Source: Candidatus Delongbacteria bacterium (GTDB lineage: Bacteria; CAIWAD01). Taken from it: a stretch of 64,000 nucleotides of DNA. Where the stretch lies: assembly GCA_020634015.1 (NCBI GenBank), contig JACKCN010000002.1:1-64000 (forward strand), in the 5' to 3' direction. Each line of letters opens with the position of its first letter. Position 1 is the first letter of the stretch. The position numbers and the translations under genes are program-made. Of the stretch, positions 51,538 through 59,786 are shown piece after piece. A model generated the notes under the pieces. That model was not told where the DNA came from and ran no database searches. It saw nothing but the letters and a program-made list of their open reading frames with translations.

Positions 51538-52515
51538 TTACTTGGTCAGGATCATCTTGCGGGTCTCGACGATGCTGCCGCTGTTCAGGGTGTAGAAGTA
51601 CACGCCGCTGGACAGGTTGGAGGCATCGAAGGTGACCTCGTGGGAACCGGCACCGACCAGGCCATTCACCAGGGTGGCGACCTTCTGGCCGGCCATGTTG
51701 AAGACGGCCAGCTCAGCATTGGCGGTCTCGCCCATGTTGAAACGGATGCTGGTGGTGGGGTTGAAGGGGTTGGGGTAGTTGGCTTCGAGGCCAAAACCAC
51801 TCACCACATCTTCCGTGGCACCGGTGCGGGTGGTCAGGCAGACCTCGCCCATCAGGAAGTCTTCTCCGATGCCGTCGTCGGCATAGGATCCGGAGAAGCC
51901 GCTGAAGTTGAAGCACAGTTCATTGCCGTAAGCGACAAGGCTGCTCAGGTTGCTGATGGTCATTTCCACGTCGTTGCCGAACAGGTGGGGCCCCTGGTTG
52001 CCGGGCAAAGGCGCACCGAAGGAGAAGGGCAGCAGACCCATGTTCACGAACGTGGACACGGAGTAGCCCAGGATGTCAGTGGTGGCGCCCACGCCGGCCA
52101 CGATATCCGTGCTGCCACTCTGGTCGAGGTCGAGGCCGATGCAGATGGCTTCGGTGCCCATCAGGTTGGGCATGTCGAAACCCTGGTTGCTGGCAAGCCA
52201 AGCAGCCGTGTTGCCTTCGAAGCCGTCACCGTCGGCGTCACCGGCAATACCGGCGAAGTCCAGACCAATGTGGAGCTCATCCGCATTGGCGTCCAGTTCG
52301 AAGGCCACGTTCACGACTTCCCATCCGGACACCGTCAAGGGCGGTGCCTGAACGGGGATACCAACGTCAACATTGTCCGCAACAGCCACAACACCAGCGC
52401 CCGTGAAGTCCGAGGGAACATCACCTGTGAAGGTGATGGCCTGGGCACTTCCGGTGATCACGGAGATCACCAGCGCGGTGCGGAACAGCTGAACGGGTAG
52501 AGCAGAAACTCTCAT
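51538..52515 (-). CDS. Secreted tandem paralog 1 with C-terminal sorting module
   Basis: 325 residues: signal peptide (LFRTALVISVITGSAQA), a unique beta-rich domain (about 27-225) containing ELDANADELHIGLDFAGIAGDADGDGFEG, and a sorting module (EANYPNPFNPTTSIRFNMGE ... ETRKMILTK). The DADGDGFEG stretch is calcium-loop-like. The mature domain resembles cohesin-/discoidin-like secreted sandwiches but is not recognised. Start at 52515 with AAGGAG upstream. One of three paralogs in a row, each with its own terminator, so they are separately transcribed. Confidence 0.85.
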   Translation of the reverse strand: MRVSALPVQLFRTALVISVITGSAQAITFTGDVPSDFTGAGVVAVADNVDVGIPVQAPPLTVSGWEVVNVAFELDANADELHIGLDFAGIAGDADGDGFEGNTAAWLASNQGFDMPNLMGTEAICIGLDLDQSGSTDIVAGVGATTDILGYSVSTFVNMGLLPFSFGAPLPGNQGPHLFGNDVEMTISNLSSLVAYGNELCFNFSGFSGSYADDGIGEDFLMGEVCLTTRTGATEDVVSGFGLEANYPNPFNPTTSIRFNMGETANAELAVFNMAGQKVATLVNGLVGAGSHEVTFDASNLSSGVYFYTLNSGSIVETRKMILTK

Positions 52516-52823
52516 CTCGTTCTCCTTGGGCAAAGATTTAGGGTGAGTCCGACTAGGGCAGTCTTCTTCTTGAAGGGAAGGCTTCGCAATCCGCATGCCA
52601 TTTTGATTCAGGGGAGGAAAACGGGGCCGCGCAAAGCTGATCAATGTTTCTCAAGGCGTACTTGGCCGGGATTCAGCTCGCTGATTTCTGTCCAGTATCT
52701 GTTCACACCTGACACTCTTGGCCAACATGAGAGGGCAGGCTGAGCAGCTCGAGCGCCATTGGGTGGCAATGTGGGCGCAGTGGCGAGCATTGAATTGGAA
52801 AAACGATTGCCGGCCAATGAAAA
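52516..52823. other. Intergenic between paralogs 1 and 2
   Basis: About 300 bp, holding the promoter and leader of paralog 1. No open frame with coding character, no RNA gene and no strong repeat was seen. Confidence 0.5.
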
Positions 52824-52851
52824 AGCCCCTCCCGTGTGAACGGGAGGGGCT
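52824..52851 (-). terminator. Terminator for paralog 2
   Basis: Perfect 12-bp stem AGCCCCTCCCGT (52824-52835) / ACGGGAGGGGCT (52840-52851), loop of 4. On minus the stem runs into TTTTTCATT. Confidence 0.9.
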
Positions 52852-52875
52852 GTCTGCGACTGCAGAAGGTTGACC

Positions 52876-53847
52876 TTACTTGGTCAGGATCATCTTGCGG
52901 GTCTCGACGATGCTGCCGCTGTTCAGGGTGTAGAAGTACACGCCGCTGGACAGGTTGGAGGCGTCGAAGGTGACCTCGTGGGAACCGGCACCGACCAGGC
53001 CATTCACCAGGGTGGCGACCTTCTGGCCGGCCATGTTGAAGACGGCCAGCTCAGCATTGGCGGTCTCGCCCATGTTGAAACGGATGCTGGTGGTGGGGTT
53101 GAAGGGGTTGGGGTAGTTGGCGTCCAGGCCAAAACCACTCACCACATCTTCCGTGGCACCGGTACGGGTACGCAGGCAGATGGTGCCGGCCATGAAGTCT
53201 TCACCGATGCCGTCGTCGGAATAGGAACCGGCGAAGACGGCGTAGTTGAAGCAGGCTTCGGTGCTGTAGGCCAGCACGCTGCTCAGGTTGGCGATCTCGA
53301 CTTCGAAATCGGGACCCATCGCGAAGGCACCCTGGAGGGCGGGCGCGGGGGCACCGAAGGAGAAGGGCAGCAGGCCACCATTGACGAACTGGGCAACCTG
53401 ATAACCGGACGCGTCGGTCAGGGCGCTGACACCGGCGATGTAGTCATAGGCGAAATCATTGTCGAAGTCGAACGCGATGCAGATCGACTCGGTGCCGGCC
53501 AGGTTGGGCATGTCCACGCCACCGTTGCCCAGCAGCCAGGCGGTGGAGTTGGCGGGCAGGCCGTCGCCGTCGGCGTCACCGGCCATGCCGGCGAAATCCA
53601 GACCAACCTGCAGGGCGTCGTTGTTGGCGTCCAGCATGAAAGCGGCATTGATGACTTCCCAACCCGGAACGGTCATCGGGGGAGCCTGGACCGGCAGACC
53701 CACGTCGATGCCGTCGGCCTGGACGACCACGTCGGGTCCGGTGAAGTCCGTGGGCACATCACCGCTGAAGGCGCGAGCGCCGGAAGCGGCAACCGAAACC
53801 AGAAGAGCGGTGCGGAACAGGTGAACCGAAATTTTGCGACCAGTCAT
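52876..53847 (-). CDS. Secreted tandem paralog 2 with C-terminal sorting module
   Basis: 323 residues: signal peptide (LFRTALLVSVAASGARA), then a domain similar in plan to paralog 1 (MLDANNDALQVGLDFAGMAGD, GTESICIAFDFDNDFAYD) and the same sorting module. Start at 53847 (AAGGGGGAT upstream), not 53874. About four nucleotide differences from copy 1 in the last 298 bp, yet the upstream two-thirds are far less conserved. Function unknown; probably surface-exposed or released. Confidence 0.85.
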   Translation of the reverse strand: MTGRKISVHLFRTALLVSVAASGARAFSGDVPTDFTGPDVVVQADGIDVGLPVQAPPMTVPGWEVINAAFMLDANNDALQVGLDFAGMAGDADGDGLPANSTAWLLGNGGVDMPNLAGTESICIAFDFDNDFAYDYIAGVSALTDASGYQVAQFVNGGLLPFSFGAPAPALQGAFAMGPDFEVEIANLSSVLAYSTEACFNYAVFAGSYSDDGIGEDFMAGTICLRTRTGATEDVVSGFGLDANYPNPFNPTTSIRFNMGETANAELAVFNMAGQKVATLVNGLVGAGSHEVTFDASNLSSGVYFYTLNSGSIVETRKMILTK

Positions 53848-54384
53848 GGGATCCCCCTTTGAAGTATTGGGCACTGTTGAAACCGTGTTCGATGCGTTCG
53901 AATGTCTTGAATGGCAAGACCTGTGCCAAAAACTTCACGCACGGCCTAAAGCTAACAATTACAATAGTATGACGTATTTGGCCAGCTTTGAAAAGTTCTG
54001 GATCATCAAGTTTGGCTGTTCATATTCCGTCACATTTGACGAAAATGGCACATCGGCCAGCTTTGGAACGCGCCGCGCTCGCCGCACTCTCCGTCGCCGC
54101 ATCGGGCTTCGACCAGACTCAGGGGTCAAACAATCCTGAAGCTGCCATGTGGCGGTGCGGGCGCCAGGCGGTCGTCTAGAATGGAGGACGGCCAGCGCGT
54201 CCATGGTCCGCACGGAGAGGGTCAAACAGTCCTGAAGCTGCCTTGTGGCGGTGCGGGCGCCAGGCGGTCGTCAAGAATGGAAGACGGCCAGAGCGTTCAT
54301 GGTCCGCACGGAGCGTGGAGTGCCCATGGCCGGGAAAGGAATTGGCCGGGAGACGCAGGGAGTGGGAGGCTGGATTGAAACGGA
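53848..54384. other. Repeat-bearing intergenic between paralogs 2 and 3
   Basis: About 540 bp without a credible gene. The first 200 bp are AT-rich and likely contain the promoter of paralog 2. The motif GGCCAGCTTTG occurs twice (about 53980 and 54056). The 96-bp tandem duplication at 54123-54314 occupies much of the rest. Short open frames across the duplication look non-coding. Confidence 0.5.
54123..54314. repeat. 96-bp tandem duplication
   Basis: Two adjacent 96-bp copies, 54123-54218 and 54219-54314, each beginning GGGTCAAAC and ending with GGTCCGCACGGAG plus a base, with about six differences. The length is a multiple of three, but frames carry stops in each copy. May be a fragment of a dispersed repeat. 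Confidence 0.9.
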
Positions 54385-54417
54385 AAATCCCCCGGAACCA
54401 GAGGCTCCGGGGGATTT
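54385..54417 (-). terminator. Terminator for paralog 3
   Basis: Perfect 12-bp stem AAATCCCCCGGA (54385-54396) / TCCGGGGGATTT (54406-54417), 9-nt loop, minus-strand T-rich tail (TTTCCGTTTC). Confidence 0.85.
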
Positions 54418-54450
54418 GAACGATCGAAGATCCGTTGGCTGACGCCGACC

Positions 54451-55434
54451 TTACTTGGTCAGGATCATCTTGCGGGTCTCGACGATGCTGCCGCTGTTCA
54501 GGGTGTAGAAGTACACGCCGCTGGACAGGTTGGAGGCATCGAAGGTGACCTCGTGGGAACCGGCACCGACCAGGCCATTCACCAGGGTGGCGACCTTCTG
54601 GCCGGCCATGTTGAAGACGGCCAGCTCAGCATTGGCGGTCTCGCCCATGTTGAAACGGATGCTGGTGGTGGGGTTGAAGGGGTTGGGGTAGTTGGCTTCG
54701 AGGCCAAAACCACTCACCACATCTTCCGTGGCACCGGTACGGGTCTCGTCGCGGACACACAGCTCGCCGGCCATGTAGTCCTCGCCCACACCGTCATCGG
54801 CATAGGAGCCGGAGAAGACAGCGTAGAAGAAGCACACCTCGGAATTCACCGGGCTGTAGTTCACAAGACCACTCAGGTTGCTGATGGTCAGCTCGAAGTC
54901 GGGGCCGACCATGTAGGCACCCATGTGGGCCGGCATGGAGGCACCGAAGCCGAAGGGCAGCAGGGGCATGCCGTTGAAGGCAGCCACGTCGAAACCAGAG
55001 GCGTCGGTGCTGGAGCTGACACCAGCGATCACGTCCCAGGCGAAGTTGCCGTCGAAGTCGAAGGCGATGCAGATGGACTCGGTGCCACCCAGGTTGGCGA
55101 AGTCCCAACCGCCGTTGCCCAGCAGCCAGGCGCTGTTGCCGCCTTCGAAGCCGTCACCGTCGGCGTCGCCAGCGATGCCCACGAAGTCCAGGCCCACACG
55201 CAGCTCGTCCATCATGGCGTCGAGCTCGAAAGCGGCGTTCTGGATTTCCCAGCCGGAAGTGGCACCCATGGCCTGGACGGGCATACCCACGTCCATCGGA
55301 TCGGAAACAACGACCACGTCGGGATCGGTGAAGTCGGCCGGAACGTTACCCGTGAAAGCCTGGGCGCCGGCGGCGGCGACCGAGACCACAAGCGCGGTCC
55401 GGAACAGAAGCGTAGGAACAGTGCGGAGTTCCAT
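54451..55434 (-). CDS. Secreted tandem paralog 3 with C-terminal sorting module
   Basis: 327 residues: signal peptide (LLFRTALVVSVAAAGAQA), a mature domain with ELDAMMDELRVGLDFVGIAG, GDADGDGFEGGNSAWLLGNG and GTESICIAFDFDGNF, and the shared sorting module. Similar in plan to paralogs 1 and 2. The three share the LFRTAL signal-peptide core, indicating a common duplication origin. Its last 298 bp differ from copy 1 by about one base. Confidence 0.85.
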   Translation of the reverse strand: MELRTVPTLLFRTALVVSVAAAGAQAFTGNVPADFTDPDVVVVSDPMDVGMPVQAMGATSGWEIQNAAFELDAMMDELRVGLDFVGIAGDADGDGFEGGNSAWLLGNGGWDFANLGGTESICIAFDFDGNFAWDVIAGVSSSTDASGFDVAAFNGMPLLPFGFGASMPAHMGAYMVGPDFELTISNLSGLVNYSPVNSEVCFFYAVFSGSYADDGVGEDYMAGELCVRDETRTGATEDVVSGFGLEANYPNPFNPTTSIRFNMGETANAELAVFNMAGQKVATLVNGLVGAGSHEVTFDASNLSSGVYFYTLNSGSIVETRKMILTK

Positions 55435-55739
55435 AATTCCCCCTTGGTTGACAGAATGAAAATGTGATTGCGTTCGATTTTGCTATGTCCCGCTCAGGAG
55501 ACGCAGTGAATATCGCAATCCACATGCCAATCCCGCTAGTTTTTTTGCCCCGTTGATAATCAAGCACTTAGATCGTGTCGGCGTCGCAATTCTGCTTTGG
55601 ACAGAAGCGTCGGATGTTCAAAATTGAACACTCGTGACCGATTGAGCGCATGATCCCGGCAAGCCATGCTGAGTCAACGCGGATGCTGGATGCCATATCG
55701 GCCGCTGGCAAGGTCCATTCAGACATTACATTGAAAGCC
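55435..55739. other. Divergent intergenic region
   Basis: About 300 bp between paralog 3 (-) and the PHP-like gene (+). AT-richer than surroundings and probably promoter-bearing for both. The 90 bp before 55740 are open in the PHP frame (ATG at 55650), so the true start could lie here. No RNA or repeat seen. Confidence 0.45.
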
Positions 55740-56849
55740 ATGACAGAATCCTTCCCCGACGATGCCCTGAACGGTGCAAGGCAGCTTCATCAGCTTTGCA
55801 ATCCGGAAATCGATCCACTCCAACTGGACGCGATCGCTGCGCCGCAGGCCCTGGATCCCGACCTGGACCACATCATGGCCGTGCACTGGCACCCTGAGCA
55901 GGTGGCCCCGGAGCTGGCATTGAAGCGCTTTCGGGCACTGTATCCCGCGGCCCGGGAGTACATCCTGATTCCCACCCAGCACAATCGCCTGACCGCGATC
56001 GACGGCTTTTCGGGTGTCGAGATCGACTGCCGCTGGACCGGGGGCAAGCTGCAGCTGCTTGCGCACTTCCATGGAACGGCGGCCGAACTGGATGCGGCCT
56101 TTCTTGCGGACCTCGAACGCACGCGCCGATATCGCAACGGGCAACTGCAGGCATTTCTCGCGGCTCTGACCGCCCAGTCCCATTCCGGGTTGCGTCAGGA
56201 TCTCGCCCACGATGCCGGCCTGGCATCCGCAGGGCTGGCCTGGGCCGAAAAGCGGGCGGCAAAGCTCATGACCTTGCTGGCTCGCGAGCAGTCACGGCTG
56301 CCGCAGGATGCGCTCAAGAACAAGCTGGTCCGCGACTGGCTGCTGCATGAGCTGGGAGGAATGGGGCACCCGCAGTCCGCCACTCTGCTGCGGTGGCTGG
56401 GGCTGGTGAAGGAGCAGGTGAAGCGTGACTTTCCTCTGGACTGGTTTCTGCCTGCCTCCGAATGGATCGCGCGCATACACGAGCTGGGGGGCACGGTGAC
56501 CCTGCCCCATCCGGAGTTCTTCTGGGACGCACTGGAAGCCGGACTGCCTCTCGATGGAGTGGAGGTCTGGAATCCACAGTCCTGGCGACGCAGCGAAGAA
56601 CTGCTGGCGGCGCTGGTCGCCGGACGGATCAAGGGACACGGCGGTCGACCCGTGTTGCCCACCTTCGGTGACGACTGTCATCTGGGGGAAAAACTGAAAC
56701 CGCTCTCCCTGCAGGACGAAGAGAAGTCCGGGCGGGAGATCGGCTGGCAACCCGCGTGGGACTGGCCGGGCATCGCCACCCTGCTGGCACAGGCTGGATG
56801 GGGTCGGCGGGAGCTGGTGCGGGAATGGATCACACGGCTGAAGGGCTGA
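55740..56849 (+). CDS. PHP-superfamily-like metal-dependent hydrolase of unknown function
   Basis: 369-residue cytosolic protein. Metal-ligand candidates in PHP order: H49-x-H51 in MAVHWHPEQ, a later His in IPTQHNRL, PHP-type His in TLPHPEFFWD (about residue 257), and an Asp-x-His set in GDDCHLG (D312, H314). The PHP fold covers DNA-polymerase III proofreading, phosphatases and nucleotidases. No substrate can be assigned. Start uncertain: 55740 (MTESFPDDAL) or 55650. It lies 10 bp before the amphi-Trp gene, so it is probably the first gene of that cassette. Confidence 0.7.
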   Translation: MTESFPDDALNGARQLHQLCNPEIDPLQLDAIAAPQALDPDLDHIMAVHWHPEQVAPELALKRFRALYPAAREYILIPTQHNRLTAIDGFSGVEIDCRWTGGKLQLLAHFHGTAAELDAAFLADLERTRRYRNGQLQAFLAALTAQSHSGLRQDLAHDAGLASAGLAWAEKRAAKLMTLLAREQSRLPQDALKNKLVRDWLLHELGGMGHPQSATLLRWLGLVKEQVKRDFPLDWFLPASEWIARIHELGGTVTLPHPEFFWDALEAGLPLDGVEVWNPQSWRRSEELLAALVAGRIKGHGGRPVLPTFGDDCHLGEKLKPLSLQDEEKSGREIGWQPAWDWPGIATLLAQAGWGRRELVREWITRLKG

Positions 56850-56859
56850 GGAGGCTCCA

Positions 56860-57126
56860 GTGGAAAAAGGGCGTGAATTCGAACACAGATCACTGCAGGA
56901 CGGAAACTCCATCGGGGGCTATCTGAGGGCTCTGGCGGACGGTTTCGAACGTGGTGAGCTCACGTTCAAAGGCAACGGCAGCAGCCTGACTCTCAACCCG
57001 GGCAGCCTGCTTGAGTTCACTCTGCGGGTCGAATCCGTGGGCGATCATCGTCGCCTGGTGCTGACCACGGAATGGAGCGAGAGGAGCACCACTCCCGCGC
57101 CCGATGACCTGCGGATCGGACAATGA
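56860..57126 (+). CDS. Amphi-Trp domain protein
   Basis: 88 residues with the amphi-Trp pattern: short helix (YLRALADGFERGELTF), strands (SSLTLNPG, LEFTLRVES, HRRLVLTTEW) ending in a conserved W. In databases the domain is a small accessory of several nucleotide/phosphate-handling cassettes; its role is unknown. GTG start at 56860 with GAGGAGGC at 56848-56855. The end overlaps the next gene by ATGA. Confidence 0.85.
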   Translation: MEKGREFEHRSLQDGNSIGGYLRALADGFERGELTFKGNGSSLTLNPGSLLEFTLRVESVGDHRRLVLTTEWSERSTTPAPDDLRIGQ

Positions 57127-58826
57127 AACACGGCGGAAACCCGGGATCCTCTCGCGGTGAGACACGGGTGGGCCAGGTGCCGGCCTACGAGCTGCGCATG
57201 GTCACCATCGAGGAGAATTTCCAGTTCCTGATCTTCGAAACGGGCAAGCAGCTCGACGCCGCGCTGGCCAATCTCGAAGATCCGGACCCGGCGCGCTTCA
57301 GCGTGGTCCAGTCGCGCGACGACTACATCGACCAGCTGAAGGCCCTGATCGAATCACGCTGTTACCGTCAGGTCCAGGACGCAGGCGGCTCGGCACGCAA
57401 ACTGATGGACCGTCTGATCGCCCAGAATGTGATCACGGCCAACCTGGAGCGCATCGCGGATTACGCCGTCAACCTGTGCAAGCAGGCGCTCTACCTGCAC
57501 AACACGCGCCTTCCGCGGCAGTTCAACTATTTCGAGATGTTCAGCGAGGTGCGGGCCGGCATCGATGGAATCCTGCCGGCCCTCAAGGATCTGGACGTGG
57601 ACCTGGCCATGGAGATCTGCAACCGGGAGTCCACTCTGGACAACCGCTTCAAGGAGTATCTCGACCGCATCACGCTGCGCCTGCAGAGCGGTCGCCAGGC
57701 CCGTGACCTGTTGACCATGCTCTTCATCCTGCGCTACCTGGAACGCATGGGAGACTGTCTGCTGAACATCGGTGAAGCCATCATTTCCGCCGCGGTGGGC
57801 CAGCGGATGAAGATTCACCAGATGGAGGCCCTGGACTCCAACCTGCGTGCGGTGGGCAACCAGCCGCGCCTGGACAGCCTGAAGCTGCATGACTACCGTG
57901 ACACGCGCAGCGGTTGCCGGATCACGCGCGTGGAGGGAATCGAAACGGTACACGCGGCCCGGGCAGCCATCTTCAAGGAAGGGCGTCTGGCCAAGATCGC
58001 GCGCGAGGAAGCCAACCTGCGCCGCTGGAGCGAACTGGATCCCGCTCTGGTTCCCCGCATCTTCGAGTATCAGCCCCATGAGGACAAGGCCTCGCTGCTG
58101 GTGGAGTACTTCACGGGAAACACCTTGCAGGCCCTGCTGCTGGGCGGTACGGAGGAGAGTGGCCGACTGGGTGTTCAGGAAGTGCTCGAGGTCCTGCCCG
58201 GTATCTGGGAGCGCACACTGATCCAGGAACCCGTGGCGCCCCGCTTCCTGTCGCAGCTCAAACGCCGGATGGGTGATGTGCGCCGTGTGCACCCCGGACT
58301 GGGTCGGCATGCCCAGGAACTCTGCGGTGTCACGGTTCCTTCACTGGGCGACCTGCTGGGATTGCTGGCCGAGGTGGACAGGGAGCTGCACGCGCCATTC
58401 TCGGTCTGGATCCATGGGGACCTCAACGTGGACAACCTGATCTACAACACCAAGCGGAACAGTCTGCACCTGATTGACCTCTACCGCAGCGAACAGCAGG
58501 ACTACCTCCAGGACATCTCGGTGTTCATGGTCTCGATGTATCGCCTGCCGGTCAAGGACCCACAGCGCCGCCGCGAGATCGCCCAGCGCATCACGAGCGT
58601 GCGGCGCGCGGCCGAAGCATTCGCTCTGGCCCACGATGATCACGAGTGGCAGGCCCGGCTCTGCCTGGGTATCGCCCGTTCCTGCATCAGCTCGATCCGC
58701 TTCGTGCTGGATCGACGCTTCGCACGCCAATTGTTCCTGCTGGGCATCTACCTGATGGAAACCATGGTGGATCACGATGGGCCCGCGTCCAGCTACCGTC
58801 TGCCTCGGGACCTGTTCCGGGCATGA
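57123..58826 (+). CDS. PhoU-like/APH-kinase fusion protein
   Basis: 567 residues. The N-terminal part (about 25-240) is a PhoU-type helical bundle (EENFQFLIFETGKQLDAAL, TANLERIADYAVNLCKQ, LRYLERMGDCLLNIGEA), normally a phosphate-signalling regulator. The C-terminal part (about 265-540) is an aminoglycoside-phosphotransferase-like kinase with catalytic loop H431-G-D433-L-N-V-D-N438 and a following LIDLYRSEQQDY metal-site region. Predicted to phosphorylate a small molecule or protein, with PhoU as sensor or oligomeriser. The amphi-Trp, ATP-grasp and CofD-like neighbours suggest one pathway. Fusion of these two domains is uncommon in my memory. Confidence 0.85.
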   Translation: MKHGGNPGSSRGETRVGQVPAYELRMVTIEENFQFLIFETGKQLDAALANLEDPDPARFSVVQSRDDYIDQLKALIESRCYRQVQDAGGSARKLMDRLIAQNVITANLERIADYAVNLCKQALYLHNTRLPRQFNYFEMFSEVRAGIDGILPALKDLDVDLAMEICNRESTLDNRFKEYLDRITLRLQSGRQARDLLTMLFILRYLERMGDCLLNIGEAIISAAVGQRMKIHQMEALDSNLRAVGNQPRLDSLKLHDYRDTRSGCRITRVEGIETVHAARAAIFKEGRLAKIAREEANLRRWSELDPALVPRIFEYQPHEDKASLLVEYFTGNTLQALLLGGTEESGRLGVQEVLEVLPGIWERTLIQEPVAPRFLSQLKRRMGDVRRVHPGLGRHAQELCGVTVPSLGDLLGLLAEVDRELHAPFSVWIHGDLNVDNLIYNTKRNSLHLIDLYRSEQQDYLQDISVFMVSMYRLPVKDPQRRREIAQRITSVRRAAEAFALAHDDHEWQARLCLGIARSCISSIRFVLDRRFARQLFLLGIYLMETMVDHDGPASSYRLPRDLFRA

Positions 58827-58857
58827 GCGGATCACCTGATAACCCGGGAGTTCTCCC

Positions 58858-59784
58858 ATGAAAACCATCGCCGTGATCGGCGTGCATGATGGCTGGTCCA
58901 CGGGCCAGCTCTGCCGGGCGTTCGAGAGCCTGGACTGCCACTGCCACCTGATTGAAATGGATGAACTGTCCCTGGATCTGGGCAGCGGGAGTCTCAGCTG
59001 GCGTGGCCTGGATCTGGGGTCCCTGGATGCGGTGGTGGTCAAGAAGATCGGCAATCGCTACTCGCCCGATCTGCTGTCCCGCCTGGATCTGCTGGAGTTT
59101 CTGGCCCGGGTGCGCGGTGTGCCCGTGTTCTCGCCACCGGCTGGCATGCGCCTGGCCGTGGACCGGCTCAGCTGCACCCTGACCCTGCGTGCGGCCAACA
59201 TTCCCATGCCCGCCACGACGATCACCGAAGATCCCGCGGAAGCCCTGAAGGCGATTCGCGCCTACGGAAACGCGATCCTCAAGCCCCTGTACACCTCCAA
59301 GGCCCGGGGCATGCAACCCGTTTCCGCCGAGGAGGACCTGGAACGCATTCTGGCCGCCTACAAGGCCGCCGGAAACGAAATGTTCTACGTGCAGAAACGC
59401 GTGATGCACCGGGGACGCGATCTTGGCATCGTCTTCCTGGATGGCGCGTTGATGGGCAGTTATGCCAGGGTGGGCGGCAGTTCCTGGAACACCACCATCC
59501 TGCACGGCGGCCACTACGAGCATGTCACACCCTCGGCCGATCTGGTGGAGCTGGCGCAGCGTGCCCAGGCCCCCTTCGGATTGTCATTCACGTGTGTGGA
59601 TGTGGTGGAAGCGCCCGAAGGACCGCTGATTTACGAGGTCTCGGCTTTCGGAGGATTCCGCGGATTGATGAAGGCCTGCGAGCTGGATGCCGCGACACTG
59701 TATGCCGAATGGGTTCTGGGACGGATTTCGGGACAGACCGGCACCGTGTCCTCCCGGGATGCGAATCGCCCTCTGGAGAACTGA
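58858..59784 (+). CDS. GAK-type ATP-grasp enzyme
   Basis: 308 residues. ATP-grasp fold with a pre-ATP-grasp domain (IAVIGVHDGWSTGQL), central ATP-binding strands (NAILKPLYTSKARGMQ), and the C-terminal metal-binding strand PLIYEVSAFGGFRGL (about 255-275), like RimK/DdlB relatives. Such enzymes form amide or peptide bonds via an acyl-phosphate. ATG at 58858, 31 bp after the kinase gene. Matches, by plan and neighbours, what NCBIfam calls the GAK-system ATP-grasp family; product unknown. Confidence 0.85.
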   Translation: MKTIAVIGVHDGWSTGQLCRAFESLDCHCHLIEMDELSLDLGSGSLSWRGLDLGSLDAVVVKKIGNRYSPDLLSRLDLLEFLARVRGVPVFSPPAGMRLAVDRLSCTLTLRAANIPMPATTITEDPAEALKAIRAYGNAILKPLYTSKARGMQPVSAEEDLERILAAYKAAGNEMFYVQKRVMHRGRDLGIVFLDGALMGSYARVGGSSWNTTILHGGHYEHVTPSADLVELAQRAQAPFGLSFTCVDVVEAPEGPLIYEVSAFGGFRGLMKACELDAATLYAEWVLGRISGQTGTVSSRDANRPLEN

Positions 59785-59786
59785 GC

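Larger units (their letters stand above)
51534..54744. repeat. 298-bp 3' cassette present three times
   Basis: Direct copies at 51534-51831, 52872-53169 and 54447-54744, each covering the stop and the last 97 or so codons of a secreted paralog. By eye, copies 1 and 3 differ at one position and copy 2 differs from copy 1 at about four. The 5' parts of the same genes diverge strongly. The coordinates given span first to last copy. Confidence 0.95.

Noticed and set aside
53959..54225. Small minus-strand gene in the paralog 2-3 spacer
   Set aside because: Arg-rich frame across the 96-bp duplication with no ribosome-binding site; the duplicated DNA carries stops in other frames and lacks coding bias.
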